Assembly: GCA_947500545.1 (NCBI GenBank)
Contig: CANMSO010000004.1
Coordinates: 62,001 to 126,000, forward strand
Length of the DNA stretch: 64,000 nucleotides
Origin: an uncultured Aquimarina sp.
GTDB lineage: Bacteria > Bacteroidota > Bacteroidia > Flavobacteriales > Flavobacteriaceae
Reading direction: 5' to 3'
This document shows positions 7,338 through 16,326 of the stretch, piece after piece; positions within the stretch are counted from its first letter, which is position 1; each line of letters starts with the position of its first letter. The notes under the pieces are model-generated. The model did not search any database. It saw only the letters and a list, made by a program, of their open reading frames with translations, and was not told the DNA's origin. The position numbers were made by a program, and so were the translations under genes.

Positions 7338-10300
7338 TTAATTAAATTCTTTTTCATAATACGTAGCAGCATCCTGTAATAGCAAATTCAGATATTGATT
7401 TTCTGATTTCAGGCGTATTTCATCCCAGTTCAGGTACTTTATAAGATCTTCTTCTACAATAAATCTATATTTATGTACACTGGCAATATCAAAATAAAGT
7501 CTACCTGTTCTTCTTACAAAGAAATCGGCCAAACTATTTGTCATTTCATGATGCACACTATACCATAATTCTGCTCTAATTAATCTCTCTTCAATAGATT
7601 CATTTAAGAAATAATTTACTTTATTTATAATGATATCTGTTTGTTTACCATATGTAGAAACTAAGTACCAACCATAATATGGGTCTTCGATTTTCAAATC
7701 CTTAAGCTGCTTTGAGACTTGATCCATATATATATTTACTTCTTTTACATTTTTAAGCGGTGTACTAGTAAGCTGGACTTTTTGTGTTTGTGATTTTGAA
7801 AATGTTTCTCTTCTTTTACTGCTCATCGTTTTTAGAACAGTATCGATAACACGCTGTGCCATTTTTCTATATCCTGTAAGTTTTCCTCCGGCAATAGATA
7901 TTAATCCCGTTTTTGAAACAAAAATCTCATCTTTTCTAGACAATTCTGAAGGGTCCTTCCCGTCCTCATGAATCAAAGGTCTTAAACCTGCCCAATTAGA
8001 TTCAATATTTTCCTGAGTGAGTTCCAAACTAGGAAACATATGATTTACAGCTTTAAGAAGATATTCTGCATCATTATTTGTAGCAACCACCCTATTAAGA
8101 TTAGCACTATAGTTCGTATCTGTTGTACCAACATAGGTCGCTCTTCCTCGCGGAATCGCAAAAATCATTCTTCCATCTGGCACATCAAAATAAATTGATT
8201 GTGTAAGCGGAAATCGTTCTCTTGAAAAAACCAGATGCACTCCTTTTGTTAAATGTAAATGCTTATTATTCATAGAATGATCTTTCTCCCGTAAAAGATC
8301 TACCCATGGCCCAGCAGCGGAAACAAAGTTTCTTGATCGAATCTTAAAACTTTTCTTTGTGTTATGATCTATGCATTGTAGACTTTTAATTTTTCCTTTT
8401 TCATCATAATTAAAAGAGGTCATCTCACAATAATTAATACTATTAGCCCCAAAAGAAGCAGCTTTTTTGAGCAATTCTACCGTAAGTCTTGCATCGTCGG
8501 TCCTGTACTCTGCATAATACCCTCCTCCCGTAAGTCCTTTTTCACTAAGTAATGGTTCTTTATCTAGAGTTTCTTTTGCGCTAAGCATTTTTCGTTTATC
8601 ATCTCCTTCTACATTAGCCAGAAAATCATAAACTTTTAACCCTACAGATGCCATAAACTTACCATATGTCCCTCCCTCCACCAGGGGTAGTAACATTTTT
8701 TCAGGCACAACAAGATGTGGAGCAAGTTTATGTACGGTGGCTCGCTCACTACCAGATTCCTTAACTAAACCAATTTCCATTTGTTTTAAATACCGTAATC
8801 CACCATGAATCAGTTTTGTGGATTTATTACTAGTTCCTGATGCAAAATCATTTTTCTCTACCAGGCAAACCTTTAAACCTCTTGAAGCAGCATCCAGCGC
8901 TATTCCTGCACCTGTTACTCCACCACCAATCACGACTAGGTCATACTTTTCATTTTTTGCTCTGCGAAGTTGTTCTCGACGATCAAGAATAGAGAAACGG
9001 ATTGGTCCTTCCTCCTTTACAGCAAGCATGTTTTTATTTACTGTTTTGGTTCGTGCTACGGCCTGTTGCCAACCTATATACTTTCTACTGCGCTCATGTT
9101 CTGTGATTTCAGGTTTAAAAACAGTATCAATAGTTCTTATTTCAGAGATATCCTTTTTAGTCCAAACTCCTGCTTTTATTCCTGCAAGAAAAGCGGCACC
9201 CATCGCGGTTACTTCTAACATTTTTGGGCGGTCTACATCCACGTTAAGAATATCGGACTGAAATTGCATCAAGTAATTATTAGCCGATGCTCCACCATCT
9301 ACCTTAAGTTCCTTCATTTGTTTACCACTATCTTCGACCATAGCTTCCAAAACGTCCCTTGTTTGAAATGCCAATGCTTCTACTGTTGCTTTTATAATCT
9401 CATCTTTACCAGAATCTAATGTAAGACCATATATTGCTCCTTTGGCTTCCATATCCCAATGTGGAGCTCCTAATCCTGCAAAAGCGGGCACAACATAAAG
9501 ATCTTCTGAAGAATTTGTTGATTTGCATATTGCCTCTGTCTCTGCCGCGTTATCTATTACCTGAAGTTTATCTCGTAACCATTGTATCGAAGCTCCACCA
9601 ACAAAAATACTTCCTTCTAGTGCGTACTTAATATTATCATCTGGTAAACTACAACACAACGTAGTTAATAAACCATTTTTAGAAGCATATGGCTTTTTAC
9701 CTGTATTAAGTAACATAAAACAGCCAGTACCATAGGTGTTTTTTGCAATTCCTGATTTGTAACCTCCTTGCCCAAAAAGTGAAGCTTGTTGATCTCCTGC
9801 CACCCCATAAATGGGAATATCATGACCTTTATAACTAATATTACCAAAATCTGAAGAAGAATATTGCACTCCCGGAAGTACAGATTTTGGAATATCCAAA
9901 GCACTTAACAATTTTTCATCCCAATCAAGATCAATAATATTATAGAGCATGGTTCTAGATACATTAGAATGATCTGTAACGTGTTTCGCTCCTTTTGTAA
10001 ATTTCCAGATAAGCCAAGTATCAATGGTTCCAAATAACACGTCTCCCTTTGAAGCTTTTTCTCGTACACCTTCTACATTATCTATGATCCACTTTAACTT
10101 TGTTCCCGAAAAGTATGAATCAATTACCAATCCGGTATTTTTGGCTACGTATTCACTCAATCCTTGGGATTTAAGGTTTTCGCAAATTTTGGTGGTTCTT
10201 TTATCTAACCAAACTATAGCATTGTATACTGGTATACCTGTATTTTTATCCCAAACTACGGTAGTCTCCCGTTGATTGGTAATTCCAACGCTGGCAATCT

Positions 10301-10523
10301 CCTCAATAGATATTCCTGATTTTAAAAGAACTTCATTAAAAACTTCTTCCTGGTGAGTAAAAATCTCTAATGGATCATGTTCTACCCATCCAGATTTTGG
10401 ATAATGTTGCGTGAGTTCCTTCTGGGCAATTCCACAAATCTCCCCTAAATTATTAAAAAGAATTGCTCTTGTACTTGTGGTTCCCTGATCGAACGCAATG
10501 ATATATTTTTTAGCCATATCCAA
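7338..10523 (-). CDS. Glycerol kinase-glycerol-3-phosphate dehydrogenase fusion (GlpK-GlpD)
   Basis: One uninterrupted 1,061-residue reading frame joins two enzymes of glycerol catabolism. Residues about 1-500 are glycerol kinase: FDQGTTSTRAI near the start, GTIDTWLIWK, and the C-terminal VDGGASANNYLMQFQSDIL. After a ~25-residue charged linker, residues about 522-1061 are FAD-dependent glycerol-3-phosphate dehydrogenase: YDLVVIGGGVTGAGIALDAA (dinucleotide fold), STKLIHGGLRYL, and a C-terminal DAO-type domain. The fusion would pass glycerol-3-phosphate from kinase to dehydrogenase and feed electrons to quinone. In most bacteria these are separate proteins. No glpF facilitator is adjacent. An operator-like sequence lies about 140 bp upstream of the start. 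Confidence 0.92.
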   Translation of the reverse strand: MDMAKKYIIAFDQGTTSTRAILFNNLGEICGIAQKELTQHYPKSGWVEHDPLEIFTHQEEVFNEVLLKSGISIEEIASVGITNQRETTVVWDKNTGIPVYNAIVWLDKRTTKICENLKSQGLSEYVAKNTGLVIDSYFSGTKLKWIIDNVEGVREKASKGDVLFGTIDTWLIWKFTKGAKHVTDHSNVSRTMLYNIIDLDWDEKLLSALDIPKSVLPGVQYSSSDFGNISYKGHDIPIYGVAGDQQASLFGQGGYKSGIAKNTYGTGCFMLLNTGKKPYASKNGLLTTLCCSLPDDNIKYALEGSIFVGGASIQWLRDKLQVIDNAAETEAICKSTNSSEDLYVVPAFAGLGAPHWDMEAKGAIYGLTLDSGKDEIIKATVEALAFQTRDVLEAMVEDSGKQMKELKVDGGASANNYLMQFQSDILNVDVDRPKMLEVTAMGAAFLAGIKAGVWTKKDISEIRTIDTVFKPEITEHERSRKYIGWQQAVARTKTVNKNMLAVKEEGPIRFSILDRREQLRRAKNEKYDLVVIGGGVTGAGIALDAASRGLKVCLVEKNDFASGTSNKSTKLIHGGLRYLKQMEIGLVKESGSERATVHKLAPHLVVPEKMLLPLVEGGTYGKFMASVGLKVYDFLANVEGDDKRKMLSAKETLDKEPLLSEKGLTGGGYYAEYRTDDARLTVELLKKAASFGANSINYCEMTSFNYDEKGKIKSLQCIDHNTKKSFKIRSRNFVSAAGPWVDLLREKDHSMNNKHLHLTKGVHLVFSRERFPLTQSIYFDVPDGRMIFAIPRGRATYVGTTDTNYSANLNRVVATNNDAEYLLKAVNHMFPSLELTQENIESNWAGLRPLIHEDGKDPSELSRKDEIFVSKTGLISIAGGKLTGYRKMAQRVIDTVLKTMSSKRRETFSKSQTQKVQLTSTPLKNVKEVNIYMDQVSKQLKDLKIEDPYYGWYLVSTYGKQTDIIINKVNYFLNESIEERLIRAELWYSVHHEMTNSLADFFVRRTGRLYFDIASVHKYRFIVEEDLIKYLNWDEIRLKSENQYLNLLLQDAATYYEKEFN

Positions 10524-10663
10524 ATATTTGTAGACATCAAATTATTGAAGTAGAATTCTTATAAAAAATCATAAAAATTCACACATAACCTAAAAAAAAG
10601 GTTGGTTATCTACAAATATCCAAAGTATTAGCACAATACAAAAGTTAATTCTCAATTAAAAAA

Positions 10664-10681
10664 AATGTAATCGTTTGTATT
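10664..10681. promoter_or_regulatory. LacI-type operator-like element upstream of glpK-glpD
   Basis: AATGTAATCGTTTGTATT matches 16 of 18 positions of the palindromic element at 29967-29984, just upstream of a LacI-family gene. It lies 141 bp before the start of the fusion gene. It is less symmetric than its partner, so regulation by the LacI protein encoded at 30039-31070 is only a hypothesis. Confidence 0.35.
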
Positions 10682-10781
10682 CTTATTTTTACATCATCTC
10701 AACTGAAAAATGGACATAGAATGTATTTTACGGAAGGTTTTACGTTCTTGCCGCGACGTTTTTTCTCAATTCGGAATTAAT

Positions 10782-11681
10782 CTATTCATTATCATCAATT
10801 GGTAGAAATATTTCGGCTTTCCATTCTATTTCACTCCCACCCTGCATTGGATTATTGTAAAAAATTTCAAGTGGTTTGTTTTGTATAGAAATATTATTAT
10901 TTCTGGCATATTCTAGCAATACGTACCAAGCCTCATCACTATTTCTATAATTTCCAAAGTAAGTTGCTTTTAATGCTTTATGGGATAAAATTTTATCATG
11001 GGTAATCTTTGAATTAAGAGGTAATGAATCTTTATGTTCTATAGGAAAACCAAAATCCATATAAATTAAATCATTTTCTTCGTCCCAATTTCTGATTTTA
11101 ATGAATGGAAAACCATTTATACTAATATTATTTTCTGCTAATTTTGGATAGAGGTAACTATTCAGTTTCATCATTTCTTCAGCTTTACCTAATCTGCCGG
11201 TTTTTGACGAAACTGAAAGTATTTCCATTGCAGGTGTTTCAGTCTCACCGTCTACGATTACTTTAAAGCTATCTGTATAATCTCTTAGGATTTTTCTAAA
11301 ATTGAGTAAATCTTCCTTTATTAACTTTACTAGCGAAGAAGTTCCTACCAATACTTGTAATCGATTTTGTATAGAATGATCTTTAGAGATAATCCCTACT
11401 TTAATTTTGGTAATTGTATCCTTTATGCTTTTAAGCTTCCAATCCAGAATAACTTCCTCTTCTTCAAATAACACTTCTTGTCTAAAATTAGCATTGTCAA
11501 CAGTGGCATTTTTATTCAATGAATTATAAGATTCAAATCTTATTTTCTTCACTTGATTGTAAGCACCTTCCTGGGCTAAATTTGCTTGGAAAGTGAATTC
11601 ATAATCATATTTTTTGATGAACAAATACCAGATACTAAGGCCCAAAAGTATAATCAAAACTGCGACTACTATTTTCTTCAT
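10782..11681 (-). CDS. Membrane-anchored protein with GyrI-like effector-binding domain
   Basis: This 299-residue protein has one N-terminal transmembrane or signal-anchor helix (about 3-22). The C-terminal half (about 150-297) resembles the GyrI-like/AraC effector-binding fold, with ALKATYFGNYRNSDEAWYVL, NKPLEIFYNNP and the closing EIEWKAEIFLPI. An SRPBCC-like segment may precede it (about 30-130). No DNA-binding domain is present, so it is not a classical regulator; small-molecule binding is likelier. It starts 7 bp after the haloperoxidase-like gene and is the last gene of the susC operon. Confidence 0.65.
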   Translation of the reverse strand: MKKIVVAVLIILLGLSIWYLFIKKYDYEFTFQANLAQEGAYNQVKKIRFESYNSLNKNATVDNANFRQEVLFEEEEVILDWKLKSIKDTITKIKVGIISKDHSIQNRLQVLVGTSSLVKLIKEDLLNFRKILRDYTDSFKVIVDGETETPAMEILSVSSKTGRLGKAEEMMKLNSYLYPKLAENNISINGFPFIKIRNWDEENDLIYMDFGFPIEHKDSLPLNSKITHDKILSHKALKATYFGNYRNSDEAWYVLLEYARNNNISIQNKPLEIFYNNPMQGGSEIEWKAEIFLPIDDNE

Positions 11682-11688
11682 TCCAGTA

Positions 11689-13050
11689 TTAATTATTGGT
11701 TGTCATCTGAAGTTTATTAATGACAAAATTCCCTAGTTCGCGACCTTGGTCTAGCCCCAAATCTATTGCTGCGCGATAATGAATCCCACCATATAATCTA
11801 CTTATTGCCGCTTCATTAGCGGCAAAATTAAAAGATCTAAAAGACCTAATTGGTAATCCATATTGCAATTCTGTATCATCATTAAATTCAAAATTATCTC
11901 CAAAAATATGAGTGAGAACTGTAGAGGCCGCACCGGATACTACAGAATGCCCGCTAGTATATTCTGGAAAAGGTGGGGTTTGTAAAACTGGCTCCCAGTT
12001 TTCATCGATATGCTGATTAATCAAAGTCTCTGGCCTAATCAAATTACTACGATATTTTTCGTCCCAACAACTAATAAATGCATCTGCAATGGCAATAGAA
12101 GTTTTTGTGTAAGCATATACAGTTTTTTCAAAATCTGCATTTACCTTTTTACTTGCGATCTTGCAAATTCCTATCCAATGTGCTCCCGGTGTTATTTTTT
12201 TGGTTGCAAACATGAGATGCCCTTTATGTGTAGAAACATAAGGATTACAATCCCAAAACTGAGCTATTTCAAGCTTTTCTGATGCTTCGCCTTCTTCTTT
12301 AATTTTTACTCCTACCTCATAAGTTTCTATAAGTTCCTTATAAAATGGAGATTCTTTTTCTAAAGAAAAATCAGGGTGTTTTGAGGGAGTGAATTGTGAT
12401 GCAGAGTCTATAATTGATGGTCTTATTTCTCGCCAATGAGGTTCTATACCATCCATATAATCTGGAGGTGTAGGTTGCCAGCGTCCAGGATCATCTGTGT
12501 TTACTGAAAATTTTGGCATCGTACGAGTCTGTGCATAATTATCGGTAGCCAACCAATCTTTTATGTGCTTTGACACTTGTAATCCATAAGTTTTGGAGTT
12601 ATTAAAACTGCTTTCATTTATCCTCGACCATGAATTATATAAACTATCTCTATACGTTTCTATCTTATCTTCAGAAAAAACCAATTCTTTTCCTACATCA
12701 AGATACGCTACTAAGGCTGCAACTTTTAAATTAATAGTTTTTGTTGTATCCAAAACAGGGATCGGAGTGAGACCATGTAATTGACCCGACAATGTCTTAT
12801 AGGCATTGTTGTTTTGGCAAATTATTTCATAAGCCGCAACGTTTGGATAATTATAGATTCTACTAGCTACAGGGGGGGAGAAAATATCGTGAACCATCAC
12901 CTCTGTAATTCTATCAATTGCATTATGATAATCATCTGGTGTGATTTCTATTAATTTGACCTCTTTTTCGCATGAGACAAACAAGTTTAGGGCAATAACA
13001 CCGCACAAAAGTATTTTGACTCCTTTACTTCTCTTAATTAGAAAATTCAT
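11689..13050 (-). CDS. Vanadium-dependent haloperoxidase-like PAP2 lipoprotein
   Basis: This 453-residue protein has a lipoprotein signal (FVSC near residue 27). The three PAP2/VHPO active-site blocks are visible. SNLIRPETLIN near residues 328-338 holds the first basic pair, PEYTSGHSVVSGAAS near 358-372 holds the SGH motif, and SRLYGGIHYRAAIDLG near 416-431 holds the S-R-x5-H motif. The family includes vanadate-dependent haloperoxidases and secreted phosphatases, and sequence alone does not separate them. Its start overlaps the third CRTAC-type gene by 17 bp, so translation is probably coupled. It likely acts in the outer membrane or periplasm. Confidence 0.8.
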   Translation of the reverse strand: MNFLIKRSKGVKILLCGVIALNLFVSCEKEVKLIEITPDDYHNAIDRITEVMVHDIFSPPVASRIYNYPNVAAYEIICQNNNAYKTLSGQLHGLTPIPVLDTTKTINLKVAALVAYLDVGKELVFSEDKIETYRDSLYNSWSRINESSFNNSKTYGLQVSKHIKDWLATDNYAQTRTMPKFSVNTDDPGRWQPTPPDYMDGIEPHWREIRPSIIDSASQFTPSKHPDFSLEKESPFYKELIETYEVGVKIKEEGEASEKLEIAQFWDCNPYVSTHKGHLMFATKKITPGAHWIGICKIASKKVNADFEKTVYAYTKTSIAIADAFISCWDEKYRSNLIRPETLINQHIDENWEPVLQTPPFPEYTSGHSVVSGAASTVLTHIFGDNFEFNDDTELQYGLPIRSFRSFNFAANEAAISRLYGGIHYRAAIDLGLDQGRELGNFVINKLQMTTNN

Positions 13051-16000
13051 AAACTTCAGCTTTTCCGTTATTTACTGTAATAAGTAAGTATTTCTTATTA
13101 GCAAAATTAATAATATTTAATCCTTTTATCGATTTTTGTGTGAGGTTAACATTTAGTTTAGTAGCATCTAATATCACTTCATTTTTTTGAAGTATAGCGC
13201 CCGCAAAACCATCAAATCTTCCGTGATATGGTATCACTCCAAAATAGTTACCCGCCATAAATACTTCATCGATTCCATCGTTATTAAAATCATGCCTTAA
13301 CATTTCTGTGATCGGAGCAACTTGAAGTTCATTCGCAAAAGGAATAAAGGTAAAATTCCCATTTTCATTTTTCAAATACCCCGATGCTAACTCATGTACT
13401 TCTAACAATTTTGCTTGATTCAGCGCTTTTTCTCCAAAAATCTCCTCTACTGTTTTACCGGCAAAATCTGAGTAAGTTGTAAATTTCTTCTTTAGATAAT
13501 TCAATTGTCCTGATAAATCGTCGAGCCCCAAAGCTGTATAATATTTTCCATTCTTTGGGATCGCGATTATAGTTTCCGTCTTTTTATTATCATCAAAATC
13601 AGCATAAAAAAGCTTTAATGGAAAATCTTGAGATGCCTTTAATTTGGTATTCAAACCAAAGTTTCCTACCAAATAATCCTGATCGCCATCATCGTCGATG
13701 TCAAATTCCTGGATCGATTGCCATAATCCATTAAGTTTATCTTTTGAAATTGTACTCGTGACATCTATTAATTGCCCTTTATCATTCTTAAAAAAATGAG
13801 GAGACATCCACTCACCAATAACAATTAAATCTTTGATTGCATCACCGTCGAAATCACTCCAAACCGCATCGGTTACCATGCCAACTTTCTGAAGTTCACT
13901 ATTCTGCTTTAAGTTGTATGCTCCTTTGTCATTAATTAAGAGATATGAATTAGGGATTTTCCCAAAATCATTAGATACAGCATAACCTCCCATAAATAAA
14001 TCTAAATCTCCATCTTGATCAATATCATAAGATTTAATGACTGATTCGTGTTCGAAAATCTCAGGAAACGAACCTTTTATTAATCCGGAATCGGAAGAAA
14101 GATACAACCGATCAATTAATTCTTTTGATGAACCATAGAACTCACCTCCAGAGGAAGCTATTAAAAGATCATTCTTACCATCTTGATTAAGATCATCTAT
14201 CAAAGCAATAACATCTTCTTTGAGCTTATCTTTATCAAAAAACTCGTTTTTTTGCTCCTCAAAACCTGTACCTGTTTGGTAAAACAATTTTGATGTTTCA
14301 TTTTTTGAACTCCCAAAGAAAATATCGTCTTTTCCATCTGAATTAAGATCCCCTATAGCAGTAGCGGGTCCTTTATTTGAAATTTTATATGGAATCAGTT
14401 TCTGTCGATTAAAATCTGTGTAATTATTCTCTTTATGGATAAAATCAAACCCTGGAAGACTATCTAATTTATTAAACCACCCTTTTGCTCTAGGAAATAG
14501 TTTAGTATAATCTACAGCATCCCGTTTGTGCAACACTTTAATGGTTAAAGTCTGATTTGATTTAATATTCTCTGCTATTTGAATAGTATTATCCGGCCAG
14601 ATAATTTTTAGAGAATCTATTATTTCCTCATCTCCATATCCAAAATGAAGTATCGCTTCAGAAGAAGATTGAAACCCCTTGGCAGTAAATAATTGTTTGT
14701 ATTGTGATACTCCTTTATGATAGGAAATCACCTTGGTTCCAATCCCAAATTTATTGGGGTTTTTGAAATTAAACTTAAGTTTTAGATAATTCGATTTTTT
14801 ATTGGTTTTATTTCTGTAAAAACTAGCCAGGTTATCTATTGTATTGGTCACTATATCAAGATCTCCATCATTATCAAAATCTGCATAAGCACTTCCTGTA
14901 GATATGTTTTTTTCGTTCGGTAACCAATTCAAAGATTTATCTTCAAAACTTATACCTCTCTTACCTTGAAAAATATAATTTTGAACTGCTCCTTCTGGCA
15001 TTACATCTAATGCTTCTTGATCTACCAATTTCGTTTTGGCTAATTTATTTTTAATTTTTTCATTAGAAATATACTTAATATAGTCCAGGTCATTTGGCCG
15101 TTTGGGTATGCCGTTAGAGATAAAAACATCTGGTTCTCCATCTTGATCATAATCACCAAATAATGCAGACCAACTCCAGTCTGTAGAAGCTACATTACTC
15201 AACAATGCCGTCTCAGTAAAGTATTGCCCTTTGTGATTTATCTGAAGCATATTTCGGGCATACTGATAATGATATCCTAATCGATTGATTCGCATATTCA
15301 ACATATCTACTGTTTCATCTCCGGCAGAAGCTTTTAGTACTTTCTCGTCTTCTGGAGTCATATCCAAAGTCAAAATATCCTGATACCCATCATGGTTAAT
15401 ATCTGCAACATCACTACCCATCGAAAAACGACTGGTATGTCCAAATTTTTTCTTTAACTGCTCACCAAAAGTTCCATTTCGGTTATTAATGTAATAGTAA
15501 TCATCCTCATGAAAATCATTACTCACGTAGATATCAGTAAACCCATCATTATTAAAATCAGCGGTAGCGATCCCCAAACCATATCCGTTTGCTCCTCCAA
15601 AAATACCAGCTTCTTTACTTACATCAGTAAATCGTTCTCCATCATTACGCAGTAACTTATCACCACTCTCATTACTTCTGGTGTCGCGCAAAGAAGCTTT
15701 CCCAAAAGAATTTTGTGTATGAATAGCATGATTAAGCAAATACATGTCTAAATCCCCATCATTATCATAATCAAAGAAACTAGCCGAAGTTGAATAATTC
15801 TGAAAATCTAATCCATATTGAGACGCTTTTTCAGTAAACGTACCATCTCCATTATTTATATACAGTTCATTTTTTCCTTTAAGTCCCTGAAGCCCGACTA
15901 CGGCACAGACATAGATATCCAGAAAACCGTCTCCATTTACATCTGCCATTGTAGTACCTGTATTCCAATCAGAATTTCCAGAGACACCCGCTTCAAGAGT

Positions 16001-16303
16001 GATATCTTCGAATTGAAAGTTTCCTTTATTAAGGTACAGTCTATTTTTTCCTTGATTTGACGTAAAAAACACATCTACCCAGCCGTCATTATTGATATCT
16101 CCAACAGCAACTCCCGCTCCGTTGTAGAAGTATAAGTAATCAAGAATATTAAGACTCTCTGTTGGAGTCAATATATTCTGAAAAGTAACATTTGTAATCT
16201 CTGAAGTCACTTTATCAAATAATTCCCCCTGCTCAATTTCTTGTTTTTTACATCCCTGCAAAAAGATCACTCCTAAGATTAGTATGATTATATTTTTGGT
16301 CAT
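13034..16303 (-). CDS. Lipoprotein with FG-GAP/VCBS repeats and ASPIC/UnbV domain (copy 3)
   Basis: This 1,089-residue protein has a lipobox (LQGC, Cys about 18). Many Ca-binding-type FG-GAP/VCBS repeats (DxNxDGxxDxF) occupy residues about 65-500. An ASPIC/UnbV domain follows near 505-595, with FGIGTKVISY, RGFQSSSEAILHFGYG and the IIWPDN segment, and a second repeat set fills 640-1085. The layout is that of CRTAC1-type beta-propeller proteins: probable surface lipoproteins that bind ligand or Ca2+. It is third of three tandem paralogues, and its 3' end overlaps the haloperoxidase-like gene. No catalytic residues are apparent. Confidence 0.88.
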   Translation of the reverse strand: MTKNIIILILGVIFLQGCKKQEIEQGELFDKVTSEITNVTFQNILTPTESLNILDYLYFYNGAGVAVGDINNDGWVDVFFTSNQGKNRLYLNKGNFQFEDITLEAGVSGNSDWNTGTTMADVNGDGFLDIYVCAVVGLQGLKGKNELYINNGDGTFTEKASQYGLDFQNYSTSASFFDYDNDGDLDMYLLNHAIHTQNSFGKASLRDTRSNESGDKLLRNDGERFTDVSKEAGIFGGANGYGLGIATADFNNDGFTDIYVSNDFHEDDYYYINNRNGTFGEQLKKKFGHTSRFSMGSDVADINHDGYQDILTLDMTPEDEKVLKASAGDETVDMLNMRINRLGYHYQYARNMLQINHKGQYFTETALLSNVASTDWSWSALFGDYDQDGEPDVFISNGIPKRPNDLDYIKYISNEKIKNKLAKTKLVDQEALDVMPEGAVQNYIFQGKRGISFEDKSLNWLPNEKNISTGSAYADFDNDGDLDIVTNTIDNLASFYRNKTNKKSNYLKLKFNFKNPNKFGIGTKVISYHKGVSQYKQLFTAKGFQSSSEAILHFGYGDEEIIDSLKIIWPDNTIQIAENIKSNQTLTIKVLHKRDAVDYTKLFPRAKGWFNKLDSLPGFDFIHKENNYTDFNRQKLIPYKISNKGPATAIGDLNSDGKDDIFFGSSKNETSKLFYQTGTGFEEQKNEFFDKDKLKEDVIALIDDLNQDGKNDLLIASSGGEFYGSSKELIDRLYLSSDSGLIKGSFPEIFEHESVIKSYDIDQDGDLDLFMGGYAVSNDFGKIPNSYLLINDKGAYNLKQNSELQKVGMVTDAVWSDFDGDAIKDLIVIGEWMSPHFFKNDKGQLIDVTSTISKDKLNGLWQSIQEFDIDDDGDQDYLVGNFGLNTKLKASQDFPLKLFYADFDDNKKTETIIAIPKNGKYYTALGLDDLSGQLNYLKKKFTTYSDFAGKTVEEIFGEKALNQAKLLEVHELASGYLKNENGNFTFIPFANELQVAPITEMLRHDFNNDGIDEVFMAGNYFGVIPYHGRFDGFAGAILQKNEVILDATKLNVNLTQKSIKGLNIINFANKKYLLITVNNGKAEVYEFSN

Positions 16304-16326
16304 TGATATTTAATCTGTTCTTAACA

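Noticed and set aside
8818..9261. 147-codon plus-strand frame inside glpK-glpD
   Set aside because: Antisense to a strongly conserved enzyme region; no domain.
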